Assembly: GCF_018986915.1 (NCBI RefSeq)
Contig: NZ_CP076723.1
Location: 3,257,501 to 3,321,500, forward strand
Source: Geomonas oryzisoli
GTDB taxonomy: Bacteria; Desulfobacterota; Desulfuromonadia; Geobacterales; Geobacteraceae
Reading direction: 5' to 3'
Length of the DNA: 64,000 nt
Numbering within the stretch: position 1 is the first letter of the stretch; each line of letters opens with the position of its first letter. Shown one piece after another: positions 50,324-58,115 of the stretch. Both the position numbers and the translations under genes were made by a program. Under the pieces are notes generated by a model that saw nothing but the letters and a program-made list of their open reading frames with translations, did no database searches and had not been told where the DNA came from.

Positions 50324-51484
50324 TTAGGCCAGAAGCCGACCGGCTACGACGACGAAAAACGCGCTCGCGAGGGCACCGGCCATGAGCGGCAGTCCCAGGC
50401 GCATCTCCTTCTTCACGCCGGATTTCGAGGTGTACGTGGTGCAGCCGGTGAAGTTGAGGGTGTAGAAGGAGGAGACGGCCGGTAGCGCCAGGAAGGCCGC
50501 TACGGTCGCCGCCCACCCCCACCCCGCCCCGGCGAGCAGGTAGACAAGCGCGCAGTAGAGCACCCCGGCGAAGGCCCCCTTGACCGCGAAGCTCCTGGTG
50601 GGCAGCAGCGGCAGCAGCAGCGGACCGACGGCGACCCCGGTGCAGACCGCCCCCAGGAAGGCAAGCGCCGCTGCGGCCGCGGCATCTGCGCCCCAGACGA
50701 GTCTCGCCACGAGGTAGATGAGCGCCGCCACCGGGAGCACCGGCTTGGCCGCCAGCACCAGTTCCACCGGGATCAGCACCATGCGGTCATACCAGTTGAA
50801 GCGGAGCTCGCGCATGGCGGGGGTGCTCGCCCCCCCCTGGTCCAAAAAGGCGGGGAGATCGGCCGCGCGCATGGTGGCGTAGACGACGTCGAAGCCGCTT
50901 CTTTGCTTCACCCGGTGCGCCGACACACCGGCGGCGCCCAGGATGGGAAGGATGAGCCGCCGGTGGCTGACCACCTGGGCGAGCCCGCTCTTTTCGATGC
51001 GGCGCACCAGCTCGCCGGTGCCGAAGGTCCCCTTCCCCGCCGCGCACCATACGTTGATTCCGTAGGTCTCCAGGACCAAAAGCCAGACGTTCCTGCCGCA
51101 AAGCGCCCGCCGCACGATGTCGTAGCTCATCTTGTAGTTGGCGGTCACGACGACCGGAGCCTCCGAGCCGGGAGAGCCGATGGCGTAGAGGCCGGGGGGA
51201 ACCATGAAGGTCATCCGGTTGATACCCCAGCGCGCCAGGCAGGCGCCCAGGTGATCGGCAAGGGTCAGGGTGCCGTCGACCTGGGGCGCGCGGCCGCTGC
51301 CGGCCGGTATCCAGCGCTGGAAGCCCGGGACGTTTTCGCTGATCTCTCCGCCGCCGGCGGAGGTGGGGGGACCTCAGCAGGGGGGAGCATCCGGGTTGGC
51401 GCCTTCCTGCGGCGCCGCCATGGAGGATACCGGCTGCTTCACCTCGATCTTCTTGAACCGGCGCATCCTGATCTCTTCGCTCAT
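50324..51484 (-). CDS. hgcA: Mercury methyltransferase HgcA with in-frame UGA (candidate selenoprotein)
   Basis: The HgcA core is certain: NVWCAAGKGTFGT (residues 144-, cap-helix Cys147 that ligates the corrinoid Co) and a C-terminal five-helix membrane domain (~235-386). The frame runs unbroken upstream of ATG 51214 for 53 codons (ISENVPGFQRWIPAGSG... is typical HgcA N-terminal sequence) with no ATG, GTG or TTG, up to UGA 51376-51374. Beyond it the same frame continues to ATG 51484, which has GGGAGG 6-7 nt upstream and overlaps the arsR stop (ATGA). UGA (codon 37) follows Cys36 and precedes GPP. With UGA read as Sec the protein has 386 aa. Alternatives are a nonsense mutation or a CTG start at 51268/51250/51238. 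Confidence 0.85.
51346..51362 (-). promoter_or_regulatory. Candidate bacterial SECIS hairpin in hgcA
   Basis: Eleven nt after the UGA: CTCCGCC-GGC-GGCGGAG, a 7-bp GC stem. The loop starts 19 nt after UGA and begins with G, inside the usual bacterial SECIS window (loop 16-37 nt downstream, G among the first loop bases). The small loop and GC-rich context mean it could be chance. Confidence 0.5.
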
Positions 51485-51882
51485 GGTTCTCCCTCCCCGG
51501 GGTCGCGCCCCTCTAGATCCGATTTTTTGGATTTCACCGCCTCGGGACAGCAGGCAAGCCCCCTTCTCTCCCGCAGCCGCCGCAGGTCCTCCCGTGCCGT
51601 ATCCGTGACCAGGAGGAAGTTGCGCAAGACCGGAACCAGGAATTGCTGCACCGGCTCCAGGGAGGCGTTGATCGAGTAGTGGTTCCAGGCCCCGCCCCTT
51701 CTCCCCTTGACCCACCCTGCGCTTTTCAGGATGGCGAGCTGACGGGAGACGGTGGACTGGGGGAGCTTGAGGACGGCGACGAGGTCGCAGACGCAGAGCT
51801 CCTCGGCCTGAAGCAAGAGCGCCAACAAGCGCAGCCTGGTCTGGTCGTCCAGGGACTGAAACAGCAGGGCGATGTTTTCCAT
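51481..51882 (-). CDS. ArsR-family metal-sensing repressor upstream of hgcAB
   Basis: 133 aa from ATG 51882. Winged-helix (DLVAVLKLPQSTVSRQLAILKSAGWVKGRRGG) with the alpha3 metal site ELCVCDL (Cys30, Cys32) of ArsR/SmtB sensors and an extra C-terminal vicinal pair (LACCPEA). ArsR genes next to hgcAB are known in other methylators. Stop overlaps the hgcA start (ATGA). Upstream ATG 51894 lies inside the predicted promoter, so 51882 is preferred; the mRNA would be leaderless or nearly so. Confidence 0.9.
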   Translation of the reverse strand: MENIALLFQSLDDQTRLRLLALLLQAEELCVCDLVAVLKLPQSTVSRQLAILKSAGWVKGRRGGAWNHYSINASLEPVQQFLVPVLRNFLLVTDTAREDLRRLRERRGLACCPEAVKSKKSDLEGRDPGEGEP

Positions 51883-51889
51883 GCGGGGA

Positions 51890-51919
51890 AACATATCCGC
51901 AAAAGCGGATACGGTCAAG
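51890..51919 (-). promoter_or_regulatory. arsR-hgcAB promoter with embedded operator
   Basis: On the minus strand TTGACC (-35), exactly 17 bp, TATGTT (-10, 51895-51890). The spacer is occupied by the perfect inverted repeat TATCCGC-TTTT-GCGGATA (51911-51894). An ArsR dimer bound there would block polymerase, which predicts autorepression and induction by thiophilic metal. Confidence 0.7.
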
Positions 51920-51921
51920 CC

Positions 51922-51958
51922 GAAAATAAAGAAGCCCGGAGGATCTCTCCTCCGGGCT
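51922..51958 (-). terminator. Terminator of the first cytochrome gene
   Basis: AGCCCGGAGGA-GAGA-TCCTCCGGGCT then TCTTTATTTT on the minus strand, immediately before the arsR promoter. Confidence 0.85.
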
Positions 51959-51988
51959 CATTTCACTACGACTCCCTAACGTTGCACT

Positions 51989-54900
51989 TTATTGGGGAGT
52001 GACGACCTGCTGCATGTAGCCGACCTGAACGCCGGTGTTGCTGTAGCAGTAGATCTTGATGGTCTTCGCGGTCTTGGTGGCGTAGGTGTGGTTGACCGTG
52101 ATGGAGCTGGTTGTGATGCCGGTCTTGGTGGTCACGCCGCCGTCGCCCCAGTAGATCTTGGCGGTGGCGGTACCGGCCGGCAGGCTCGCGAAGGTGGCGG
52201 TGGTGCCGACATAGGTGATGGTGATGACCGGATCGACCACGTTAATGGTGCTGCTTACGGTGCGGACCTTGCCCTCTTCGTCGGTCACCGTCAGGTAGAT
52301 GATCTTGCTGCCGGTGCTGGCGAAGTTGAGCGTGGCGTCCTTGCCGACGACCGGGGTGCTGTTGTCGGAAGTGGTCCACTGGTAGGTCACTGTGCCGACG
52401 TCAGCGGTGTTGCCGGCGTTGGGCTGAGCGAAGGCTGCGCTCACCGCGTAGTTTTTGTCTTTGATCCACTGCACGCCGAACTGGCTGGCGTTTTCGTCGA
52501 TCAGTGCGTTGATGCCCGCCACCGGGTCGACTCCGATACCGTAGTCGGCCATGTTGGTGGAGAGGGTGTTCAGATAGGTCACGAACTGGTCGCGGGTATC
52601 GGCGACCTTCGTGCCGTTGCGGTAGATCGGGTCGTTGACGTAGACCTTCCCTTTCAGCCCCAGCGGGCCGGAGTCGGTCTGCGGGGAGATGCGGATCTGC
52701 TTACCGGCAGCGGCGGTGATGGTGAGAGCGCCGCCAGCCTCGGTGATGGTGAAGTCGGCGTTGGACCTCATGCTGGCCGGGAATGCGGCGAGCACTTCCG
52801 CCATGGTGGTGGCGTTGTCTTTACCCAGCTGCGCGGTGCGGAAGGTGATTTTGGCGGGATCCGCATCGTTTTCCGGACGAACCTCGATCTTGAGCAGCCA
52901 CCCTTTGGTGGAGGTCGCCTTGGACTTGACATCGCCAAGGGTCGCGCAGAAGAACGGGCTGGTGGGGCCGGAGCAGACAGCGGCCGGAGCGTCACCGGTG
53001 ATGGTGCTGTACCAGGTGGTGTCGCGGGTCTGGAAGGTCTGCTCGTAGATGACCTCGCTCCTGTCGATGTTGCGCAGGGTCTGGTTGGCCACGGGGGTGG
53101 TCGCGTAGGGACCGTCGAACTTGGTCAGCAGGGTGACCGGTACCGTCCTGTCGCCCTTCTTGGTCACGACGCTCGGATGGGAGTCGGTGATGTCGGCAAG
53201 GCCGTTGACCTTGGTGAAAGTGGTGACCTGGTTGGACATGAAGCGGAAGTTGAAATTGGTGCCGTCAGCGGTACCGTCCATGTTCCCTTTGATCGGGTAG
53301 GCCCCGTTGTAGAAGCCTTTGTCGGTGCCGTGGCAGTCGGCGCAGCCACCTTTACCCCAGGCCATCTTGCTGGTCCGTGCGATGTTGTGGCTTGCCTTGA
53401 ACGGAACCATCAGGAAGGACATCTTGGGGATCAGTTTGTAGGTGTTGGCGGCGTCGTTGATGCCCAGGAGCTGCTTGAGGCCGCCCGGGTAGGTGCCGGA
53501 GCCGGTGCTGGCCGTGCCGGTGCCGTCGCCGCTGATCCTGGCGAGGAGGGCGGTCACCTCGACCTCGTTCACCCAGCTGCCGTCCGCTTCCTGATGCATG
53601 GTGACCGCGGTGGCGCCCACGGCGTTGTTCAGGTCGTTGATGTGGGTCTGCAGCAGGGTATCCATGCCGGCGTTGCGGCCGTCGTTGTTGGCGTCGAGGC
53701 CGCCGTTGGCGGTATCCATCCCGTTCATGTCGCGAACGAAGGAGGAGGTGAGCAGGTTGGCACCGTAGAGTTTGCCGTTGTTCCAGTACAGGGCGTTGCC
53801 GGCGGTGCCGGCCATGTTGCGGGCGACCTGCGGCTCGTCGTGCAGGGCCACGCGCCCTTCCGCATCCGCGCCGGTACCGTCGACGATGGCGCCGCCGTCG
53901 AACTCCTTGTTGATGTGGCAGGCGGTGCAGTCCATGATGTCCATGTGGCTGGCCGGGTTGCCGTCCTTGTCGAAGGCGATCTTCGCGGTCAGGCCTTTGT
54001 TCGCATGGGCGGTCTTGGAGTTCGGCGCGCCGTAGGTCGGCCAGGTCTGAGTGGTCGCCGGCTCATGGCAGTCGGAGCAGTGCTTGAAGGCGACGGTATC
54101 GAGCTTGTTCCACATGGCGTCGAAGTCGGAAGCGCCACCCTTGGCGGGGTCGCAAAGACCCAGCTTGTCGTCGATCAGGCCGGAGGTGCCGACTGTGGGG
54201 CTGGCGATGTCCTTGCGCTCGTGGCAGGCCATGCAGCCCAGGCTGTAGTGGACTTCCTGACCATCAAGCCACTGCTCGCCGCGCTTTTTCCAGTCGACGT
54301 TGTACTGGGACTGGTGGCAGGCGGAGCAGTTGGTGGACACGGGCTTGCTGTTCAGGGTGGAGCTCAGGTCGACGTAGAGCTTGCCGGAGGCGTTGGTCTT
54401 GACCGCGGTGTAGTTGTAGAAGACGCTGGTGCCGTTGGCGACGGCGTTGGTCAGCTTGGCGCCGACCGCGCGGGATGCGTCGAACTCGCCATTTCTCACC
54501 GCTTCCTTGCGGGCCGCCCAGTCATAGCCGGTCTGGTGGCACATGAGGCAGTCCATCTCCAGGACGCCGGTCTGGGCGTAGTCCTGCTTCACGACCTCGC
54601 CGCGCTTGGTCAGATCGGTGTTGAAGATGTCGATGAAGTAGTTCCAGGCGGTGACCGCGGAGCCGAAGTCGAAGGTACGCAGGGACGCGCGCTCATGCGG
54701 CTTGTAGGTCGAGGTGCTCATGTTGGCATAGACGTACTCGTTCATGCCGCCGCCCACGTGGCACTCGGCGCAGTCGCGCATGACGCCTGCGTTGGAGTTG
54801 TCGACCTTCTGCTTGTAGGCGAGCTGCCCCGCGCCGGAATCGGCACCGAAGGAGAAGATCTCGAAGTTGATGCCGGTCGGGTTTGCCACCTGCCCGGAAC

Positions 54901-55462
54901 CCGGGGTGGTGGGGTCCACCATGACACTGCCGAAGTTTACGGTTTCGAACCGGTTGGTGGTGCCGTTGTAGCTTGCGCCTGCGCCGTCTTTATATGCTCT
55001 CGCCAACTGGCGAGCGGAGGGCGGTCACCAGCTCCCGAAGTGGCCGGGGCTCTGCACCCAGTTCTTGCCCTGGGGGCCTGCGCCCGGACGCCACTTGTCG
55101 CCGGTTTTGGTGTAGGGGTTGTAGGCGTCAGGGTTGGCGGGGTTGAACCCCCTGAACTCGTTGGCGCCCAGCTGGGTGTGGTAGCTGTGCCTTTCGATGT
55201 CGTCGTAGCTGAACTTGGCGTTGCCGACGGCGCTGTTGCCGTGGCAGGCGACGCCGTTGTTGGTGCCGAAGCAGGTCTGCTTCACGCTGTAGGCAGGGGC
55301 GGCCAGGCCGGCTGCCGGACGGGCGATCTCGTTGCCCTGCCAGTCCTTAAGGATGATGCTGGTGTGGTCGCCGGTGGCAGCGAGCGCCGATCCCGCAGCG
55401 AGTCCCAAAAGGACCGCGGAGGAGACGGCGGCCGCTTTGACGACCTTCCTCGTGTGTTGCAT
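51989..55462 (-). CDS. Multihaem c-type cytochrome with PKD module and in-frame UGA (candidate selenoprotein)
   Basis: The frame runs from ATG 55462 (AAGGAGG 7 nt upstream; signal peptide MQHTRKVVKAAAV...SALA) to 51989, broken only by UGA 55027-55025 (codon 146). Reading through gives 1157 aa. Around it GHFGSW-UGA-PPSARQLA aligns with GKFGRWSPVYNRQLG of the paralogue at 58116-61178, so both halves belong to one protein. Canonical haem sites: CAECH, CLMCH, CSACH, CMACH, CSDCH, CTACH, CADCH; the first site is CX8CH (CFGTNNGVACH, residues 64-74). The C-terminal ~230 residues are PKD/Ig-like with a terminal sorting-type repeat. Probably an extracellular or outer-surface electron carrier. Confidence 0.85.
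54999..55014 (-). promoter_or_regulatory. Candidate bacterial SECIS hairpin in cytochrome gene
   Basis: Ten nt after the UGA: CTCGCC-AGTT-GGCGAG. The loop AGUU starts 17 nt after UGA and has G at position 2 followed by U, as in the E. coli fdhF-type SECIS loop. It fits bacterial SECIS spacing rules well. Confidence 0.62.
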
Positions 55463-55804
55463 GTGGAGCCTCCTTGAAGATTTCATTGTTGCCATGTCAT
55501 GGTCGCCGCGGACGCGGCGACGGCAGCAAGCACGCCGGGTTCCCCGGTGGGGGAACCGGGGCGCGGTGCGTGAACTCCGCTTTGGTCGGAAGAGAGCCGA
55601 GCCAGTTGGAGTCCAGAAAGCAGGAAGTGTACCCATGCAACTGGGGTGTTGGCATTACGCGGACAAACTCAGTATTTTCAACTAATTGCGGAATGATGCA
55701 GCGAAGTGAGGGGGATTATTGCAGTGTGAGGCGGGCGTCAAACTGGGGCAAACACCCCACCGACAGGGAAGAAGGTGGGGTATTTGCCTTAGCAGGGTAC
55801 TTTT
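55463..55804. other. Cytochrome gene leader and terminator region
   Basis: Upstream region of the first cytochrome gene (minus). It holds the terminator of the response regulator gene at 55747-55788 and no ORF with RBS. Confidence 0.5.
55747..55788. terminator. Terminator after response regulator gene
   Basis: GGCAAACACCCCACC ... GGTGGGGTATTTGCC, 15-bp stem with one mismatch. Confidence 0.8.
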
Positions 55805-56479
55805 CTATTTCCACTGCTCCAGGTCGATGAGTCCCAGGCGTGCGGCGTAACGCACCAGCTCGATGCGGCTGTGCACGTCCAGCTTCTTCATCAGGTTGGT
55901 GCGGTGGTTCTCGACGGTCTTGGCGCTCACCTGGAGCTGTTCGGCGATGCTGCGGGAGGAGCCTCCCTCGGCCACCAGGCGCATCACCTGCTGTTCCCGG
56001 GCGGAAAGCAGCGCGTAACGCGCGTCCTGCACGGCGCCTTCCTTGCCCTGGCCGCACAGATGCCTGATCACCATGTCTCCGGAGAGCTGGCCGTCGAGGA
56101 AGTGCTCACCCTGCGAGAGCGCATCCATCGCCTCGATGAGCCGGTCGCTGGTGGCCTCCTTGACGATGTAGCCGCGTGCGCCGGCCTTGAAGGAGTCGGT
56201 GGCGTACTCGAGGTTCTGGTACATGCTGAGCATCAGGATCTTCACGGAAGGAACCGCCTGGATGATCTTCCTGGTCGCCTCGATGCCGCTCATGTCCGGA
56301 AGCGAGACGTCCATGGTCATCAGGTCGGGGGCGAGTTCCTGGGCCAGGCGCAGCGCCTCTTCGCCGCTGCCCGCCTCGCCGACGGTCTCGTACTTGGTAC
56401 TTCTGGCGATCAGGCTCTTCAGCCCGTCGCGAAAAAGTGGATGATCATCCACGATGATGACACGGCTCTTTGCTGCCAT
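55805..56479 (-). CDS. NarL/LuxR-family response regulator
   Basis: 224 aa: REC (VIIVDDHPLFRDGL; phospho-Asp in LMTMDVSLPDMSG; LMLSMY; Lys in YIVKE) and a C-terminal LuxR-type HTH (LSAREQQVMRLVAEGGSSRSIAEQLQVSAKTVENHRTNLMKKL). Partner of the histidine kinase 24 bp upstream. Lies between cytochrome genes, so these are candidate targets. Confidence 0.95.
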   Translation of the reverse strand: MAAKSRVIIVDDHPLFRDGLKSLIARSTKYETVGEAGSGEEALRLAQELAPDLMTMDVSLPDMSGIEATRKIIQAVPSVKILMLSMYQNLEYATDSFKAGARGYIVKEATSDRLIEAMDALSQGEHFLDGQLSGDMVIRHLCGQGKEGAVQDARYALLSAREQQVMRLVAEGGSSRSIAEQLQVSAKTVENHRTNLMKKLDVHSRIELVRYAARLGLIDLEQWK

Positions 56480-56503
56480 CTGTCCTCCTCATTGCATTGC
56501 AAA

Positions 56504-57955
56504 TCAGACCGCGCTGCGGGTCCATGCCCCGCCCCGGTCGTTATTTCTGAGCAGCTCCGATTCCGCTTCTTCCGCGATGGGTATCTCGACGGTGAGGCGC
56601 GTCCCCATGCCGGGGTTGGAGTGGATCTTGAAGGAGCCGTGCAAAAGCTCCACCCGCTCCGCCATCCCCACCAGTCCCAGTCCCCCGCCGCGCTTTCCTT
56701 TGCACGAGGCGGCATCAAAGCCCGTACCGTTATCCCTGATGCGCATCCTCACGATCGGGTACGAGGCCACCAGCTGGATCCCCACCTCGGTCGCTCCGGC
56801 ATGTTTCACGACGTTGTTGAGCGCCTCCTGCACCACGCGGTACAGGTTGATCTCGGCATCCTGGGAAAGGCGCACCCCTTCCATGCCGTGGTGGGTGAAG
56901 GTCACCTTCAGCCCCTGGCGTGCGGCGAGCTGATCGCAGTCGTTGCCGATCGCCTCGACCAGCCCGAGCCGCTCCAGCGAAGCCGGGCGCAGTCCCGCGC
57001 TCAGGTGACGCACGCTCTCCACCCCTCCCTTTAACATCTGGGAGAGCTGTCCCAGCCGGGCGGCGACGTCCCCCGGCGCTCCCGCGAAGTCCTGCGCCAG
57101 GAGGTCCACGGCGATCTTGGCGGCGTTGAGACGCTGCCCGAGGTCGTCGTGCAGTTCCCGGGAGAGGTGCTTTCTCTCCTCCTCCTGGACGTTTATGAGC
57201 CGGTGCGACAGGGCGCGGACCTTCTCCTCCGCCTCCTTGCGCTCCGTGATGTCGCGGGCGACGGCGAGTTTGGTGGGACGGTCGATGCCAGGCATCCGGA
57301 CCGGGAGTTCGATGACGGAGTACCAGCACTGGGCGAGCTGGTTGAAGTACTCCTTCTGCATGGGGCGCTCGGAGATGAAGACGTGGTCGGTGGAGCAGTC
57401 CTCGCACGGGGACTCGAGGCCCCGGCACAGCTTGTAGCAGTACTCCTTGTCCATCTCGCCGCGCAGCGCGGCCTTCATCTTGCGGTTTGCGTAGACCAGG
57501 CGGTAGTCGTCGGTGACCACGTAGACGCGGTCTTCCATGGCGTCCAGCAAAAGGCGCAGCGTCTCCTGGGAGGCATGCATCGCCTCGCCGATCAGCTTGC
57601 AGTCGGTGCGGTCCAGGAAGGTGCCGAAAACGGCCGGTTCCCCCTGCACCTCGATGAGCCGGGCCTCCACCTCGATCCAGAAGGGGGTGCCGTCCACCTT
57701 GGCCGAGGGCTGCCCCCAGGAGATCTTTTCGTAGTTGCCGGAAAGGAGCTGCTCGTGCACCTTCCGGAACAGGTCCACGCTCTGCCAGTCCGGGTAGACC
57801 TTGGCGAACATGTCGCGGCCGATCAGGCTCTCGTGGTCCCGGTAGCCGAAGATCTCCCCGAAGCGCTGGTTGAGGAATATGGCCTTGCCGTTTTGGATCA
57901 CGTAGATCCCGTCGGAGAGGTTGGCCACTATGCTGGCGAAAAGGTCCGTTTTCAC
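56504..57955 (-). CDS. PAS-domain sensor histidine kinase (NarX/HisKA_3 type)
   Basis: 483 aa from GTG 57955 (AAAGAGGTGACA upstream); longer frames extend through the upstream terminator and are rejected. No TM helices: a soluble cytoplasmic sensor. Two PAS domains (~10-120 and ~140-255), the second with a Cys set (YCYKLCRGLESPCEDC) that may bind metal or sense redox. HisKA_3 dimerisation/phospho-acceptor ELHDDLGQRLNAAK, then HATPase (ALNNVVKHAGAT, DNGTGFD, GGGLGLVGMAER). Operon with the NarL-type regulator. Confidence 0.93.
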   Translation of the reverse strand: MKTDLFASIVANLSDGIYVIQNGKAIFLNQRFGEIFGYRDHESLIGRDMFAKVYPDWQSVDLFRKVHEQLLSGNYEKISWGQPSAKVDGTPFWIEVEARLIEVQGEPAVFGTFLDRTDCKLIGEAMHASQETLRLLLDAMEDRVYVVTDDYRLVYANRKMKAALRGEMDKEYCYKLCRGLESPCEDCSTDHVFISERPMQKEYFNQLAQCWYSVIELPVRMPGIDRPTKLAVARDITERKEAEEKVRALSHRLINVQEEERKHLSRELHDDLGQRLNAAKIAVDLLAQDFAGAPGDVAARLGQLSQMLKGGVESVRHLSAGLRPASLERLGLVEAIGNDCDQLAARQGLKVTFTHHGMEGVRLSQDAEINLYRVVQEALNNVVKHAGATEVGIQLVASYPIVRMRIRDNGTGFDAASCKGKRGGGLGLVGMAERVELLHGSFKIHSNPGMGTRLTVEIPIAEEAESELLRNNDRGGAWTRSAV

Positions 57956-58077
57956 TGTCACCTCTTTCTTGTCCGCTGGCTGCCTGACCAGGAAACGGCA
58001 GCGGTAGATTACCTTATTGGGCAAGCCCTGTTCAATATAAAAAGCTTCTTTGCCGGACGCCGGCACTATCGAAGGGG

Positions 58078-58110
58078 AAGCCCGGAGGATGTTCATCCTC
58101 CGGGCTTTTG
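58078..58110. terminator. Terminator after second cytochrome gene
   Basis: AAGCCCGGAGGATG / CATCCTCCGGGCTT with T-run on the plus strand and A-run/T-run context on the minus; the same stem sequence recurs after all three cytochrome genes. Confidence 0.8.
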
Positions 58111-58115
58111 TCATG

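Noticed and set aside
51374-51376. hgcA UGA as a simple pseudogene mutation
   Set aside because: Not excluded, but disfavoured: the rest of the gene is intact, hgcB is intact, there is no alternative ATG/GTG/TTG start, and a hairpin follows at SECIS-like distance.
51374-51961. 195-aa protein spanning the arsR region in another frame
   Set aside because: Only its last 36 codons, from ATG 51484 with a strong RBS, are credible; the upstream part is antiphase to arsR. Those 36 codons are treated as the hgcA 5' end.
51992-55477. 1161-aa plus-strand ORF
   Set aside because: Antisense shadow of the multihaem cytochrome gene: low-complexity Gly/Val/Ala composition, no RBS, whereas the minus strand encodes seven CxxCH sites.
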